From: Puffinus mauretanicus
Lineage: Eukaryota; Chordata; Aves; Procellariiformes; Procellariidae
Reading direction: 5' to 3'
DNA: 64,000 nucleotides
Assembly (NCBI GenBank): GCA_023333565.1
Contig: JAJKFH010001094.1
Coordinates: 4,340,001-4,404,000 of the forward strand
Part shown: positions 24,661 through 36,299 of the stretch, one piece after another
Numbering within the stretch: position 1 is the first letter of the stretch
Layout of the letters: each line of letters opens with the position of its first letter
Translations under genes and position numbers: made by a program
Notes under the pieces: generated by a model
Databases searched by the model: none
What the model saw: the letters and a program-made list of their open reading frames with translations, nothing else
What the model was told of the DNA's origin: nothing

Positions 24661-25846
24661 ATGGTGCATAAAGATGAACTACTTGGAAAGAAAACAGTCA
24701 TGAGTAGCATCTTGATTTAGAAAGATGCAGAGCCTTACCACACACAAGACTTAGATTAACCTCCACCGCGACATTAGTAACTATGTTCCTGTTATACATT
24801 ATAGATTTTTACTTTCGTCTATGAATTTTGTATAATGGCTCTGTTGATTATCAAAGGCTGAATTGATTACCCTCTAGCATTGGTATCCCAGTACGGAGTT
24901 GATGGCATTTTAGAAATAGCTGGGTGGATCAGATTGACTCGTGGCTGTTGTCCAGCCGTACGTTGGGGTTTTAAATACTGCTGCTCATCTCTGTAGCATC
25001 TGTCTGCCTGGTTTTACCTCACTAGCACGAACACAGTCCCTAGTAGACTGGGAGCTCCTAGGATATTTCCATTTTGGGCTGAATTTTCTGTTTAGCAAGA
25101 CTGTGTAGATGCTGTCAGACTCTGAAGGTAGCGTGGGTTTATCAGTACTCCCTCACTCAGCCTCACATTGAAACAGCTTTTTCAGGTACAAGGGTCCTTC
25201 TAGACTAAAACCAGGTAGAGCCCAAAGGCTTCTAACTTTATTGTTTAAGTCTAATGTTGCTCTAATTACAGCTGAACAATATATTTTACCATCTGCTGGC
25301 AGTTCTCTTACAAATTGCTAGAAAAGCTCAACTTCATTCAGAAGCTTGTCATCCAAAGTTTAGTCTAAAAGCAATTTATTTGGAAACAAATGTTTCCAGA
25401 TGCTTTCCTGAAATGAAGCACCAGCTTTGATTAAAAACAAATAAATAGCTGAAACAACTGAATAAATTCTGGCTTGTGGCTAGTTCATGCCATGATGTTT
25501 CTTTCCTCTTCCAAACACCAGCAGAAGTAAACTAAGTGCACAGCTCAGTGTTTATATTGGCACTTCAGGCTTGGAAAGGCCTGTGAGCAGGGTAGCTGGA
25601 GATGGCTGGGGTGAGCTGGTAGAGCTGGGCTTGTCAAAGCGTGCACATCACCAGCTGGGCAAATCCCAAAGGGATGCCCGACTTCAGCCCCCACTGACTG
25701 AAGGGAAGGTACCAGGCTGTAAAACATCCTGTTCTGCCTTTAGGCTGTCATAAGATAGTCACCTACTTTATTGAAAAAGGAAGAAGGTTTTTTTAATGCC
25801 CATTCTGAGCACTTCTGGTTCCCAGTGAACTGACAAGACCAGATAA
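24661..25846. other. Non-coding stretch with one CTCF-like core
   Basis: No coding signal. CCATCTGCTGG at 25289-25299 followed by CAG resembles the reverse complement of a CTCF core. Opposing 60-codon frames at 25545-25753 mirror each other and are not recognised. Confidence 0.55.
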
Positions 25847-26081
25847 CCACAGTCATCAGACTATGGCCAAGAAAATGCCTTCTTCCATAAATGTGTGTTC
25901 TTCCTTGTAGTGACTACCTCAGCTTCCCTGAAAGGAACAGACGGGAAGCTTAGTAGCCAGACATGTTTCTGAAGAAGATGCTAGAGCTAATGACTGTTTT
26001 AAGAGTACTTTCCATAGTGGGCCCTGCTTAATGCATTAGTTAAATTGCACCTGCAATTTGCAACAATGGGATAAAATTCAT
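25847..26081 (+). repeat. Duplicated ~235-bp unit, copy 1
   Basis: This segment aligns along its length with 27776-28009 in the same orientation, about 1.93 kb away. Identity is roughly 80% by eye and higher in the core (25901-26038). Shared blocks include TTCCTTGTAGTG, CCTCAGCTTCCCTGAAAGGAA, GAAGATGCTAGAGCTAA, TTTTAAGAGTACTTTC and GTGGGCCCTGCTT. Flanks do not align. In one frame it is open for 37 codons (25859-25969) before TGA, and the matching frame is also open in copy 2. I know of no named avian repeat with this sequence. It may be a local duplication or two insertions of an undescribed repeat. Confidence 0.85.
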
Positions 26082-26163
26082 TAACTCTCTCTTAATTTTT
26101 CACATGGCTGGATACGTCCCCACATCAGAACAGGTACCTCAACGTGATTGAAGAAGGGTAAAG

Positions 26164-26217
26164 CCTTTCCTCTTTCCCCCTCCTTTCCCTCTCCTCTCTC
26201 CCCCCCTCTCCCCCCCC
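26164..26217. repeat. 54-bp pure pyrimidine tract
   Basis: Every base of the plus strand here is C or T, ending in runs of C. It contains the mirror-symmetric core CTCTCCCCCCCTCTC. Such homopurine-homopyrimidine mirror tracts can form intramolecular triplex (H-DNA). It lies between the two copies of the duplicated unit. Confidence 0.85.
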
Positions 26218-27775
26218 GGCTTTCCCACTCCCCCTGGTTGTAGAGTACTCAGATCCGCTTTCCCCTTTCGTGGAAGAAAAGGGCAAAGTTTTAGCCTATG
26301 AATTTTGCTGAATGTAAAATGAAAGTCATCCATGTGTGAAGAGCAGCCATATGATATGTAAATCACAAAATCATAGACCATGTAGGGCAGTCTGAATTTG
26401 TTGTGGCTTTGGACATGGGAGGAGATTTCGGTAGCTGGGAGGAGAAGAGCAGATGACTGTTACTCCCAAAAGGAATCTGTGTTACCAGTTTTGGCTAGGG
26501 GATGGAGATGGTAGCCAAACTGCAGCAGAGGAGTGGGGGGCAGGCAGGAGTGGATTAAAGATTGTAGAGAAAACCTGGCCAAGTTAAGGTCTTATTAGTC
26601 TGTTTTACTGAGGTTCATGGAAGTGGAAGCTCAAGAGCTAACGTAGCAATACCGTGACTAACCCATTTTCCTATTCTTTCTACGTAGGTTGTGGCTTGGT
26701 ATTGTAGCATTATAAAGTGTTTGTGTGTTTATGTGGGTAAGGGCTGGCTCAAGAAACATTTCATGTGCGAATGACTGTGATTGCACGCTGCAGGGCGGGA
26801 CAGAGTGGCAATCCAAGGCAGACATGTTTCCATACCTGGGTACAAATCACTTGCGTAGGAACACTAATCTCTCTTTAGCCAAGAAGGAAATTTGCATAAG
26901 CAAGTGTCCATTTCAGAATGGTACATATTTTTAGGTTAACAAATATTCACAAACTGCAGAATATATGTTTAAGGCACACTTTAATAAGAGGCTTAGTCAA
27001 ACGCTTGCCATTTGTAAGTTGGGTCCTGGCAAATTGTGTGAGTTGCCATTGTCTCTAGCCTCACTTGTCGTGAGATAACAAGGAATTTCACTGAATTTGG
27101 GTCATTAGTACTCTGAAAACAAGCGCCAACAGGTATTCATGCTCTTCACTCCTCCTCTTTCTCTCTTTCTCCTTCTTTCTGAAAACAAACCAAGCCAAAA
27201 GCCCTTCTAGACATTTTGTAGCAGTGTTAATGTTTATAGGAAGCTGAGCAAGCCTCAACGTTGCCCATATACTTGGTAAGTGTTGGAGTCTTGGCTACTG
27301 TTTGCAAATATTTTATTGTTGCCTTCTAAGTCCCCATAAACGCCCTAATTTTCTGAGGCCCCTGCGCCCCAAGGCTCCAGGCGATGCTGAAAGCAGGTGC
27401 GCGCTGCTTTGTACTTCTGAGAAGCGTGACATTTATTCAGGCACCCATTTCTACAGTGGCAGGTATCAGGTGAGCTAATTTGTTTAACGCGTTTTAGACC
27501 TCCAAGGTAACAGCAAGGTGACCTAGCTGTGTGGCCACCACCAACTTTGTCCTTGGAAAGGCAGTAAAGGCTGTTATGGCAGTGTGTGGAAAAGCGAGAT
27601 GAATTGCACGCAGCCAGGCTCCGTATTTTGATATCCATCTTGGAGGAGAAAATGGGAATGGAGGCACCATGCCTTGGGCTGCTCAAGTGTTCACAGTCAG
27701 GCGCTGCCCATATTGCTTCCACAGGGCCTGCAGAAGAGAGAAGGGGAGGGAAAGGCCCCACATCTAAAATCTGTT
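26218..27775. other. Non-coding stretch between the duplicated units
   Basis: No gene is recognised. A further pyrimidine-rich run lies at about 27146-27180. A minus-strand frame of 138 codons (27345-27761) is opposed by a plus-strand frame and has no recognisable features. Confidence 0.55.
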
Positions 27776-28009
27776 TCCATAGATCTGATTATACAGAGCG
27801 ACAAGGAAATTACTTCCTCCAGAAGTGTGTATCCTTCCTTGTAGTGGCCACCTCAGCTTCCCTGAAAGGAAGAGACCTGAGGCTTAGTAGCGAGATATGT
27901 TTCTTAAGAAGATGCTAGAGCTAAGGGCAGTTTTAAGAGTACTTTCACAGTGGGCCCTGCTTTATGCATTGAATTGCACACAGGGTTGCAGCAGTGGAAT
28001 AAAATTCAT
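27776..28009 (+). repeat. Duplicated ~235-bp unit, copy 2
   Basis: This is the direct-orientation partner of 25847-26081. Relative to copy 1 it has a 6-base insertion near its start, which keeps the frame, and a few small gaps after 27970. The frame open in copy 1 is open here for 43 codons (27787-27915), and both translate to a shared core FLVV-Thr/Ala-TSASLKG. Near the end an AATAAA (27998-28003) is present where copy 1 has GATAAA, so a transcript 3' end is conceivable. Many differences would change amino acids, so protein-level selection is not evident. Confidence 0.85.
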
Positions 28010-28251
28010 GAGCAGTCCTTCATCTCCCCACCACCACTAGAGACAGGGCCTTCTATGTCTAGGTCCGTTGGTTGGATGTGCAGAAATACTTGTGTATAAA
28101 GTAGTGTGGGATCAAATGGAGGGCGGACAGTGAGACCCCTCTGAAAAAAACAGTCTGTCAGTGATTGGATTTGAGTTGTCTTAAAGCTCCCTGTAACTGT
28201 ACTGAACAAAGGAAATGTCTCCAAGACATTTTTCGTCCGGCTCCTGATAAG

Positions 28252-28270
28252 ATAGCATGCTGCATGCTAT
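28252..28270. repeat. 19-bp odd palindrome
   Basis: ATAGCATGC (28252-28260), a central T, then GCATGCTAT (28262-28270) form a perfect inverted repeat with one unpaired centre base. It lies about 240 bases beyond copy 2 of the duplicated unit. It could be a dimeric protein-binding site or chance. Confidence 0.8.
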
Positions 28271-31200
28271 GTTCAAAAGGATAATGTTTTCTCCCGAGTC
28301 AGCTTTTACAGAGGGAAATAGTTACTTCCATTTTTTTCTTGGAGCAGCTCAGACGGAAGGAATGAGATTTTGGCAAGTCTGTAGAAAAGGGTGGGGTGTC
28401 TTATAGGGGAGGATGCTAAAATGGAAAAATTTACTCCCTTGAATTGAAATGATTCCATTATCATTTGGATATGATATAACTTGGTAAATTCCTTCTGTTT
28501 TCATAATCCTGGGAATTGTTAAGTTTCTCACTGTGAAGGAAAGAATTGTAAGACAGAGTTCCCTGAAAAGCCCAGAAAGGTCTTTACAGTAAATGTATGC
28601 AAATCACGGCTTTGCGTTTTAAATTCTGACTTTTGTTTGAGGGGGAAAACATGATCACCCAAGAGGTTTCTCAGCTTTCCACTCTGGAAGAAGCAATTCT
28701 TTGGTGGGTCTAATTTTTCTAACACATCAGCTAAAGTAGGAACAATTAGTTCTGTCTTTTTTATACTGACCATTAATGATAGTCTCCCTCTTCTGATAAT
28801 TGCTGCCTTTGTCACCAGAAACCTGTGGATGTGTAAGAAGGAAATTGCAATCCCCATCTATGCATTACCCACCCGGGAGACATGTCTTCCTTTGCAGTGA
28901 CAGCGGATGGCTGCCACACCTGGTGAAAATGGCTATGAGGCATGCCCATAGCAGGAGCCAAGCAGGAGAAGCTCAATCTATAGAGAAGCCCCCTTCTGCA
29001 GACAGTTTCACCTTCCGTGGGTTTGGGGTCAGCTGGCCAGAAGGCAGTGGGACCAAGCTGGCCGTGCATAGTTTTGATCTTCAGCTTCAGGGACTCCTCT
29101 GGTGATGCTGGTTTCATCAACAGCATCTCATGCTGACTGCCTCCCTTACTAGTTCTTCCCACTGGGATTTCTGAGACAGGCACTTACACCAAGCTCAAAA
29201 CAATATAAAAGACTTCAGATTCAATGACAGAATGAATACCATGTACTTCTTTAGGGGCTAAGAGTCTAAGGAGCAATCCTTCACTACTTGATACATAATT
29301 ATTTTTCATTCTTTTAAAATGCAGTGAAATTCAAATCTTCAGACCAGGAGAATTTTGTAATTAAGCAGCTTTGAAGTGGAGTAGAAATGAGAAGCCAGGG
29401 AGCACAAGCATTTCAGTGCAAGCCCACTAATGAAGAACATATGGGCAAATGATAAACTGGTCTAAGACTTCATGTAGCACTTGAATGTGGCTAAGCTCTA
29501 AGCATTCTCATAAAATGTTTTTAATGTGCCAATTGGACTATTATAGCTGGCGGCAGGGGGGGAAGGGAGTGAAAAGTTTTAGTTTTGGCCAATAGTTCCT
29601 GATCAGTCCAGAAGAAAATCCAGTTTCTCCTTGTTCTTTGATTAATACTTCGGGTTTACCTGTGTGAATTTGCTTCCACGCAGCAGAAGAAGCAACAGTG
29701 GTTCTCACTCTCAGTACGTATAAGTAGTGCCAACAATTTCTGTTGCCACTTCTGGCTTCTTTTGTATTGGTATCTGTCTCCTTAAATCAGACACATATTG
29801 AGAATCCCAAGCAGTAGTTGCTAACGCAGCCTATTACGCAAAATGCAGAAACAGAGCTGTAAACAATACGACAGAACGAATTAGTGCAAGCAGCCTTCAG
29901 TATGAGCCAACCTGCGGTCACATGTGCATGCAAACAAGACACCGTTGTGGGGTTCAATCAATGCTGCCATATACAGTGCTTATCTTTGCATCCTATTTAT
30001 ACACAATCTCTAAATGACACAAAAAATAGAAGCTAACTTTCACTTGTGTTATTGTGTCATGGAGGATACGGCTGGTGCAGTACAGAAGAATAGCCAACTA
30101 GCTCTCTGACTCTGGAAATTGGCAATGTAGATGTGATTTTCTGCTAATAAAGTGAGGCCTGTGGAATGGTAGAAGCCAAGGAAGAGCTGGCAGAGACAGT
30201 ATCTCCCCTGGGGGCTCGAGTAGTACAGCTGCCATCGCGTCTTGGGCTTGCAACCTCAGAGCTTTGCTTGATTACCAGTGAGTTAAAGTTATCCCACGGT
30301 GTCTCATTGCCTTCTGAAATAGCCCATTCAGCAAACCTGTCACCTCTGGAGGGGTGGAAGAGTTAGACATTTCAGAATCAAATCTTTGAAAACCCAGAGA
30401 TAACAAAACTCTAGCACATGTCCAGTATTTTGAAGTCTACCACTGCCCTTTCCCTGGAGCCAGTAGTTGCCAATGATAACTTTCTGGCTATGTTCACTGG
30501 ACTAGCTTGTAGCCGTGATATTAGTTAGAAGAGAATAGATACAATAAGAAAAGATGGACCGTGTTTCTGTGCCAGGTGGGAAAGCCCTGCTGTCTCACCT
30601 GGCCATGTATGAACAAATAGCCCTGGGTGCCTGTGAAGCAGCTCCGGCATGCCTCCTCGCTGTGCTGCAGAGCTGAGGTAGTGGTGGTGGTGGCAGCTCT
30701 CAGCAAACTTCTTGCCATGGGGAAATAATTGCAGCAAAATGGGAAATGAGTGTAAGTGGCTAAGATACTACTATAGTTAGAAATTGCATTGCTTTGTTTA
30801 CTTGCTTCTCCTTCTCTACACCCTACCCTTTGACATCAAATGGAGATTATAGTTGTGCTTTGAAGCATTCAGTGTGTGTCACTCGTAACTCACCAGCCGA
30901 AAGAATACCCACGGTCCTGGGATGTATCCCCAAAGCCTTGGCCATTTTATTCCAGAGTGGTTACAGAAACCAAAAACATGGGAGAAGTGTGTCTCTCCTT
31001 CTCCATCAGCTACGACTTCCAGTTACCCTTCCCTTGATCCAGCCCATTCATCTAAGCTATTCACAAGTGAGATGCTGTTGATGTCTTCTACTGCAAGCCC
31101 AAGTGATAGCACATCTTTTTTTAGGTAGCCCAAAATAAGCAGCTTTCAAGACCTAGGCATCTGGCCCCTGCTGTGCTCTGACCTACTGAGCCGTGGTCCT

Positions 31201-34200
31201 TATCCGTCCGGGGACCTCAGTGGCCTTATTACTCACGATGTGAATATTCAGGAAATACCTCATCTCTCATAATCTGTACTCCTGACTTGATCATCTCATT
31301 CATTTTGTCCTCTTCTTCACTCATCTGCTCTCCCAAAACCTTTCTTGACTCCCATGTACTTTGATCTCCTGCCCCTTCCAGCAAACATCCATATATCTAC
31401 TTTATTTGTTTTTTAATGGGTTGAGCAACTTCTTTTGCTCTTTTGTCAACCTTAGATCATATTTTTCCAAATAAAACGAAGCAGATGGCAGCACTGTGCT
31501 TTTTTTTTATTTGTTTGTTTGTTCCACTTCCTGCCAAGAGTGAGATCTGGAGTGACACAGGTTGGGTGTAGGTCAGGTTCAAGAGGTTCTGCATGTCCCC
31601 TTGAGGTACCATCTCACATGCAAAACTGGCAAGCTAAATGTTAGCCGTGCAGTTCGTGCACGTGTCAGGTAATCCATCTGTGAGTGTTGAGCAGGTGCCT
31701 GTTTAGGGACCTACGCTCTGGGTTCTTTGTTATAAACTCTTAAGTTAATTACTCTTAACAACTTTCCTTCACCAAAAGGAGAGCATGTGACAAGCTTGGG
31801 AAGGGGTGTCAAGCTATTAGGACTGTCTGAACAAGTTCAGAGCTGTGGTTTGATCTCAGAAAGGTCTGTTCAAACCTTACAACCTTAAAGAAAGCTCTTC
31901 TCTGTTTTGGGGAGAGGGAAGCTGTATGTATATGTGGCTGAAAGACCACATATACAAATCACTCAGCATACACCTCTCATTCCTATCACCCCAGAAGGTA
32001 AAGAAGGTTTCAGGACAGTCTGGATAACCGTAGTTTTCAGAGCTCTTGGAGAAGGACCCATGAATATCACAAAACTAGGACTAATTGCAAGAAAACTGCA
32101 TCACATGAGCCAAAAAATCGTCTCTTATTTTCCAGTAAGTCTGAGTAAACCCCTTCAATTCCCTATCCCTGCTCCCCTGAATGTTACATAGTAGTCGGGT
32201 AGGCTTCATACTGGTCTGTGTGGAAGTGTAGAAACTGGAAGAACAGCACTGGGAAGATGATTAACTGAACACTTGTTCAGAAAACTCACTCATTTTTTTA
32301 GAGAAGTGTGGGAGATGCTAATTTTAGAAATGTCAAGAGTTATGTGTGGGCAGCAGAAAACCATGAAGAAAAAATAAACCAACAGAAAAGCATTTGATAA
32401 ATAACTGACATAATGCATTGACAAATAACTTGCAAAATATGTTTAGTTTATGCTTAGTTCTTGTTAATAAAGTGATTATTTTGGTGATTTGGAATCTGAT
32501 GAATTAGGAGAGCTCACTTGACTAACATCCCAAGCCAAATGGCTGGCAGGTGAGAAAGATGAGACAGGCCTGCCCTCAACTACAGAGTGACTCTGCATAG
32601 AAATAGTATTTGAAATGTATGAAGTTTTATTTGGCTGCTGTGCACAGCCGTGCCTCGTCGACTGTACAAACTTGGTTGAGATGGGTGTCTACAGATGGGC
32701 AGAATTTCAGAGGTCGTGCTTCCCATTAGAACAAGGCCATTATCTCAATTTCTGGTACAATGCTAAAAACAAATGGTCTAGTAGATGTCAAATGTTAAGT
32801 ACCTGAGATCAGGAAATGAGGCTCAGCAACAGCTGGAACCGGTTACTTAAAGATGAGAGACCTCCAGGTTGTCTCTCCACCACATTTGTCAAAACGCCCT
32901 TACACAAAGCCTAAAGAACGGGTCCTCCTCCAAGCTATTTTAAAATAGTATCTTCTAATTTGACAGAGCTGCTTTCTGTCCCATCCGCTGATGAGAAATG
33001 CATTTTTCCTGCTACTGACAGTCGGCAGCTCTCTTGCAAACCACTGACTACCAAACTCTAACCAGCTCCATGTGGCAAATCTGCAAAACCAGTGATGGTG
33101 CACAAGTTCTTCTGAGGCCACCACTCAGTCTGCAGCACCTCGTGACAGGTGGCCAGACAGAAGGACCTGGCTCTTGGACGACAGTTCAGAGACCTGGCAG
33201 CAAGAAGAAAGAGTGCTGCTCGCAAACTTTGTTGTCTCAGAATTACAGTATCCCAGAACTTTATTTTAACGGTCGCTTTTCAACACTGTGGCTTTGTTGC
33301 TTCTGGCCTCCATTACCAAGCCTAGTGTTTTGGTTTTGTTTCTTTTTAAGGCATAGAGAGAATGCACCTGCGCTGCCAAGCACTAGGAAGGCTCAAAATA
33401 TGGTTGGGGAGAGCCCAGCTCGTGTGCATCCATGCATAACCCCCAAATGTAAAAATGATGTACTAGACAGTGTGCGTGAAATACCAGACCTCCCTCCAGG
33501 GCTGTCAGTGTGGTTCCAATCCTGTCAATGTCTTCAGAAACCAGAGCCATCACAAATGCCCCATTAGTCAAGGGTTAGCTGGTCCCACAGCTGTCACTGT
33601 GAGTACCCTGTCCTGGGCTCGATCTACAGAGGATTCACTTGCCAACACGAGTGTTTCATGGAGAAGGGGACAGTGGGGTGGCAGGACCATCTGCTTAGTT
33701 TCAAAGGACCAAATTAGGGCCAGAAAGTAATTACAAGCGTGTTATGGGGAAGATGTAGCACAGGCCCATTTTGCAAACCCCTTAAGAGAGAGTGGACCAA
33801 GCTGTGCTTGTCGCTACACTGAAATTAACTGTGAAGAGCTTTATCTTCAGAGATGATACTCTGAGGTTACACTGTCTGAAAAAGGTAGATGTAACTTCAA
33901 TTTCTACAAGATTCTGTGGTCACATTGAAGATATCCTTTTCTGTATGCATCCATAAATCTATACAAAACCTTCACAACAAAAATCAAATGTTCAAACTTA
34001 CATTATATAGCCATGGAAATTAAAGCCTGGATATTCAAAACTGGATGTCAAAAATCAGGATCATAAAACAGAAGCCAGACTTTCAAAAATGCTGAGCTAC
34101 TCACTGAGGTCAGTGGGCAAGCTTAGTACTTTTGCTTCCTCACATACACACTTCTGATTTATATACTGAAAGACATTTTCCTCAATTTCATCCTAAATCT

Positions 34201-36278
34201 CAATGGTTTCGAGGGGAATGTGCTCACTCAGTGACACTTACAATTCTAATCGTATAGCTCATACCCCGCTTGAAGCTATGGGAAACCTGGAATAATAATG
34301 CAAACCACGAAATACCGAAGTTTGACTTTTCCCACGGGTGTCATTCTCACAAAAGAAGAGAAGAAAAAAAAGAAGAAAACAAAATTTTAGTGAGTAATTG
34401 TTTTGCTAAAGATTTACCTCTCGTTTCTTTGGGAAGGACCTTCCTTTCAAAAACCTAAACATTTTACTTTTTGACAAAAAACATATATATAAGTTTTAAA
34501 GACATTTAATTTTAAAAGCTCTAAAGAAAATTATTCTAGTTTTGCTGAATTCTTCATAGCAAATAAACTTTATTCTCTCATCCACATGTGCCCATTTGCC
34601 TGATCTCTATAAAGTACACTTCTATGCTGTACACTAGCGTTCCGGTGCTTAAGTATTTCTGCTATCTCATATAAAATACACAATCAGGTTCTTTTACATA
34701 ACTTCCTTGGTTTTTATTGCTTGTAAGCCTGAACTGAAGACAGTAGACAGGATTTTGTTTTGAGTTGCTATAAATTTTGGTATTTGTCTAAGGGGATAAT
34801 TCATGTAGTGCTGTAGGACTGTTTGAATTCCAGCAGGAAAAATGTCTTGTTTTGAAAGAAAGGCTTGTTTAAAATCACAAATCTCATATGAGAAGCCAGA
34901 TAATAAAGCCAAAAAAGGGAACAAAAACAATTCTTACAAGGCGGACCTCTAAGCTTTGAATTGCCTGATGTATGAGCTGTCAGAAATCCAAAGTTCACCA
35001 TGTGCAGAGAAATGTTTTGCAAAATCCCTAAGTTAGGGCTTTCTTGGCAAGATGTATTTCCTGAGCAGCATTTTGAAAAAATTAATTGCTTACAATTGTA
35101 AAAAGCTTTCAAAATGGTGCCTTTCTGCAGTAGAAGTAGAAATGCCATGTTAGGGCCTATTTTCAACATTTTGCTTGTGCTGGTGTAATCACTATTTCTT
35201 TGCCATTTTTAGAGCTAATAAAGGCATGTATCCTTCTGATTCAGCTGCGATACATGAACTTCCTAAACATTTTTGTGTGTCAAAATTATGGAGTATTTAG
35301 GAGATAGAATACAGCATCTGAAACCTTTGGTGGAAGGCCATGCTAGATCCATTGTTAGAGAGGTGGATCATCAGTGCTAATTATTCAGTATAGTAGGCTA
35401 ACATGAGTGGTGACTGACTTACAGAAATGTGAGAAACAGTTATAGGTTTCAAGGCTCTATGTCCAAATGCACTGAAGACACCTTCAGGTTTTGCTAATAC
35501 CATTTATTTGCGTGGTAGGTTCAGACCAAGCCAGGAAGATAAGTATCAAGCACTAAGAATACTTCAAACCCAATCCTGTGTCTTAAATCAACTTCTGATT
35601 AGAGAATTGCTTTAACGGGATCCAGAACATTAATGACATACACCTTTGGTCTGAACATGCTTTTTCTGAACTCCTTATGGTAGTTTCCCAAGCAGGGAAG
35701 GGTTGTGGAAGAAAGGGACTTCCAGCCCACCCCAAACCTGCATTTAGATGCAGTGTGGCCAAACCTGATCTCTGAAGATGCTTAACCTATACTTCCCTTC
35801 ACCTGCTATAAGTCTCACAAGATCACAACCAGCTGTATGCAAATGGAAAATGTGGGGAGCAGGGACTACAAAGAGAAAAGGCTCAGCTGATGCCTTTTTA
35901 AGAGGAAGGGAAGAGGAGTGATAACACAGGAACAGAAGGAGTCAGACCTGCTGATGAAGGGCCTCCCACCCATTGCTCCTCCACTACTACTTCCTCCAAG
36001 TATGTTCTGTGAGCTGCTGAGGGTGATCTGCAGCTCCATGGCAGCTTAGCTTAGCTTATGCAAAGATAAAGGTCCACAGCAAAAGCTATCTGATGCCTCT
36101 CTGGCAAACAGAAGAGGGATTTGGGCAACGTATCTTGTGGAATCCTGCACTCTCTGAGATGCACATGATATTTCCACTGGATTAAGAAGATTAATGTATT
36201 CCAGCTCTCCAGTAAGTGTGAAGCTGGTTGTTAGGAAATGGGGATACAGCTGTAGTGAGTGCAAGTAAGCTCTATGCA
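28271..36278. other. Non-coding stretch, includes the longest open frame
   Basis: The longest frame of the window, 177 codons on the plus strand at 33034-33567, lies here. It has a Trp/Phe/Leu-rich middle and a Pro-rich tail, but no family, repeat or splice context I recognise, and its length is about what chance would give. GCAGATGGCAGCA near 31481 is a partial CTCF-like core. A TTAGC triplet repeat lies at 36043-36058. Nothing else stands out. Confidence 0.6.
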
Positions 36279-36299
36279 CATTAGCGCATTAGCCTAATG
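36279..36299. promoter_or_regulatory. Cluster of three CATTAG sites
   Basis: CATTAG occurs at 36279-36284 and 36287-36292, and inverted (CTAATG) at 36294-36299, the last two forming a palindrome around one base. CATTAG/CTAATG contains the TAAT core of homeodomain proteins. The spacing of 8 and then about 7 bases would allow adjacent binding. Function is inferred from motif alone. Confidence 0.3.

Noticed and set aside
33034..33567. Longest open frame (177 codons, +) as a gene
   Set aside because: Composition is irregular, there is no recognisable domain or splice context, and the length is about what chance gives for 64 kb in six frames.
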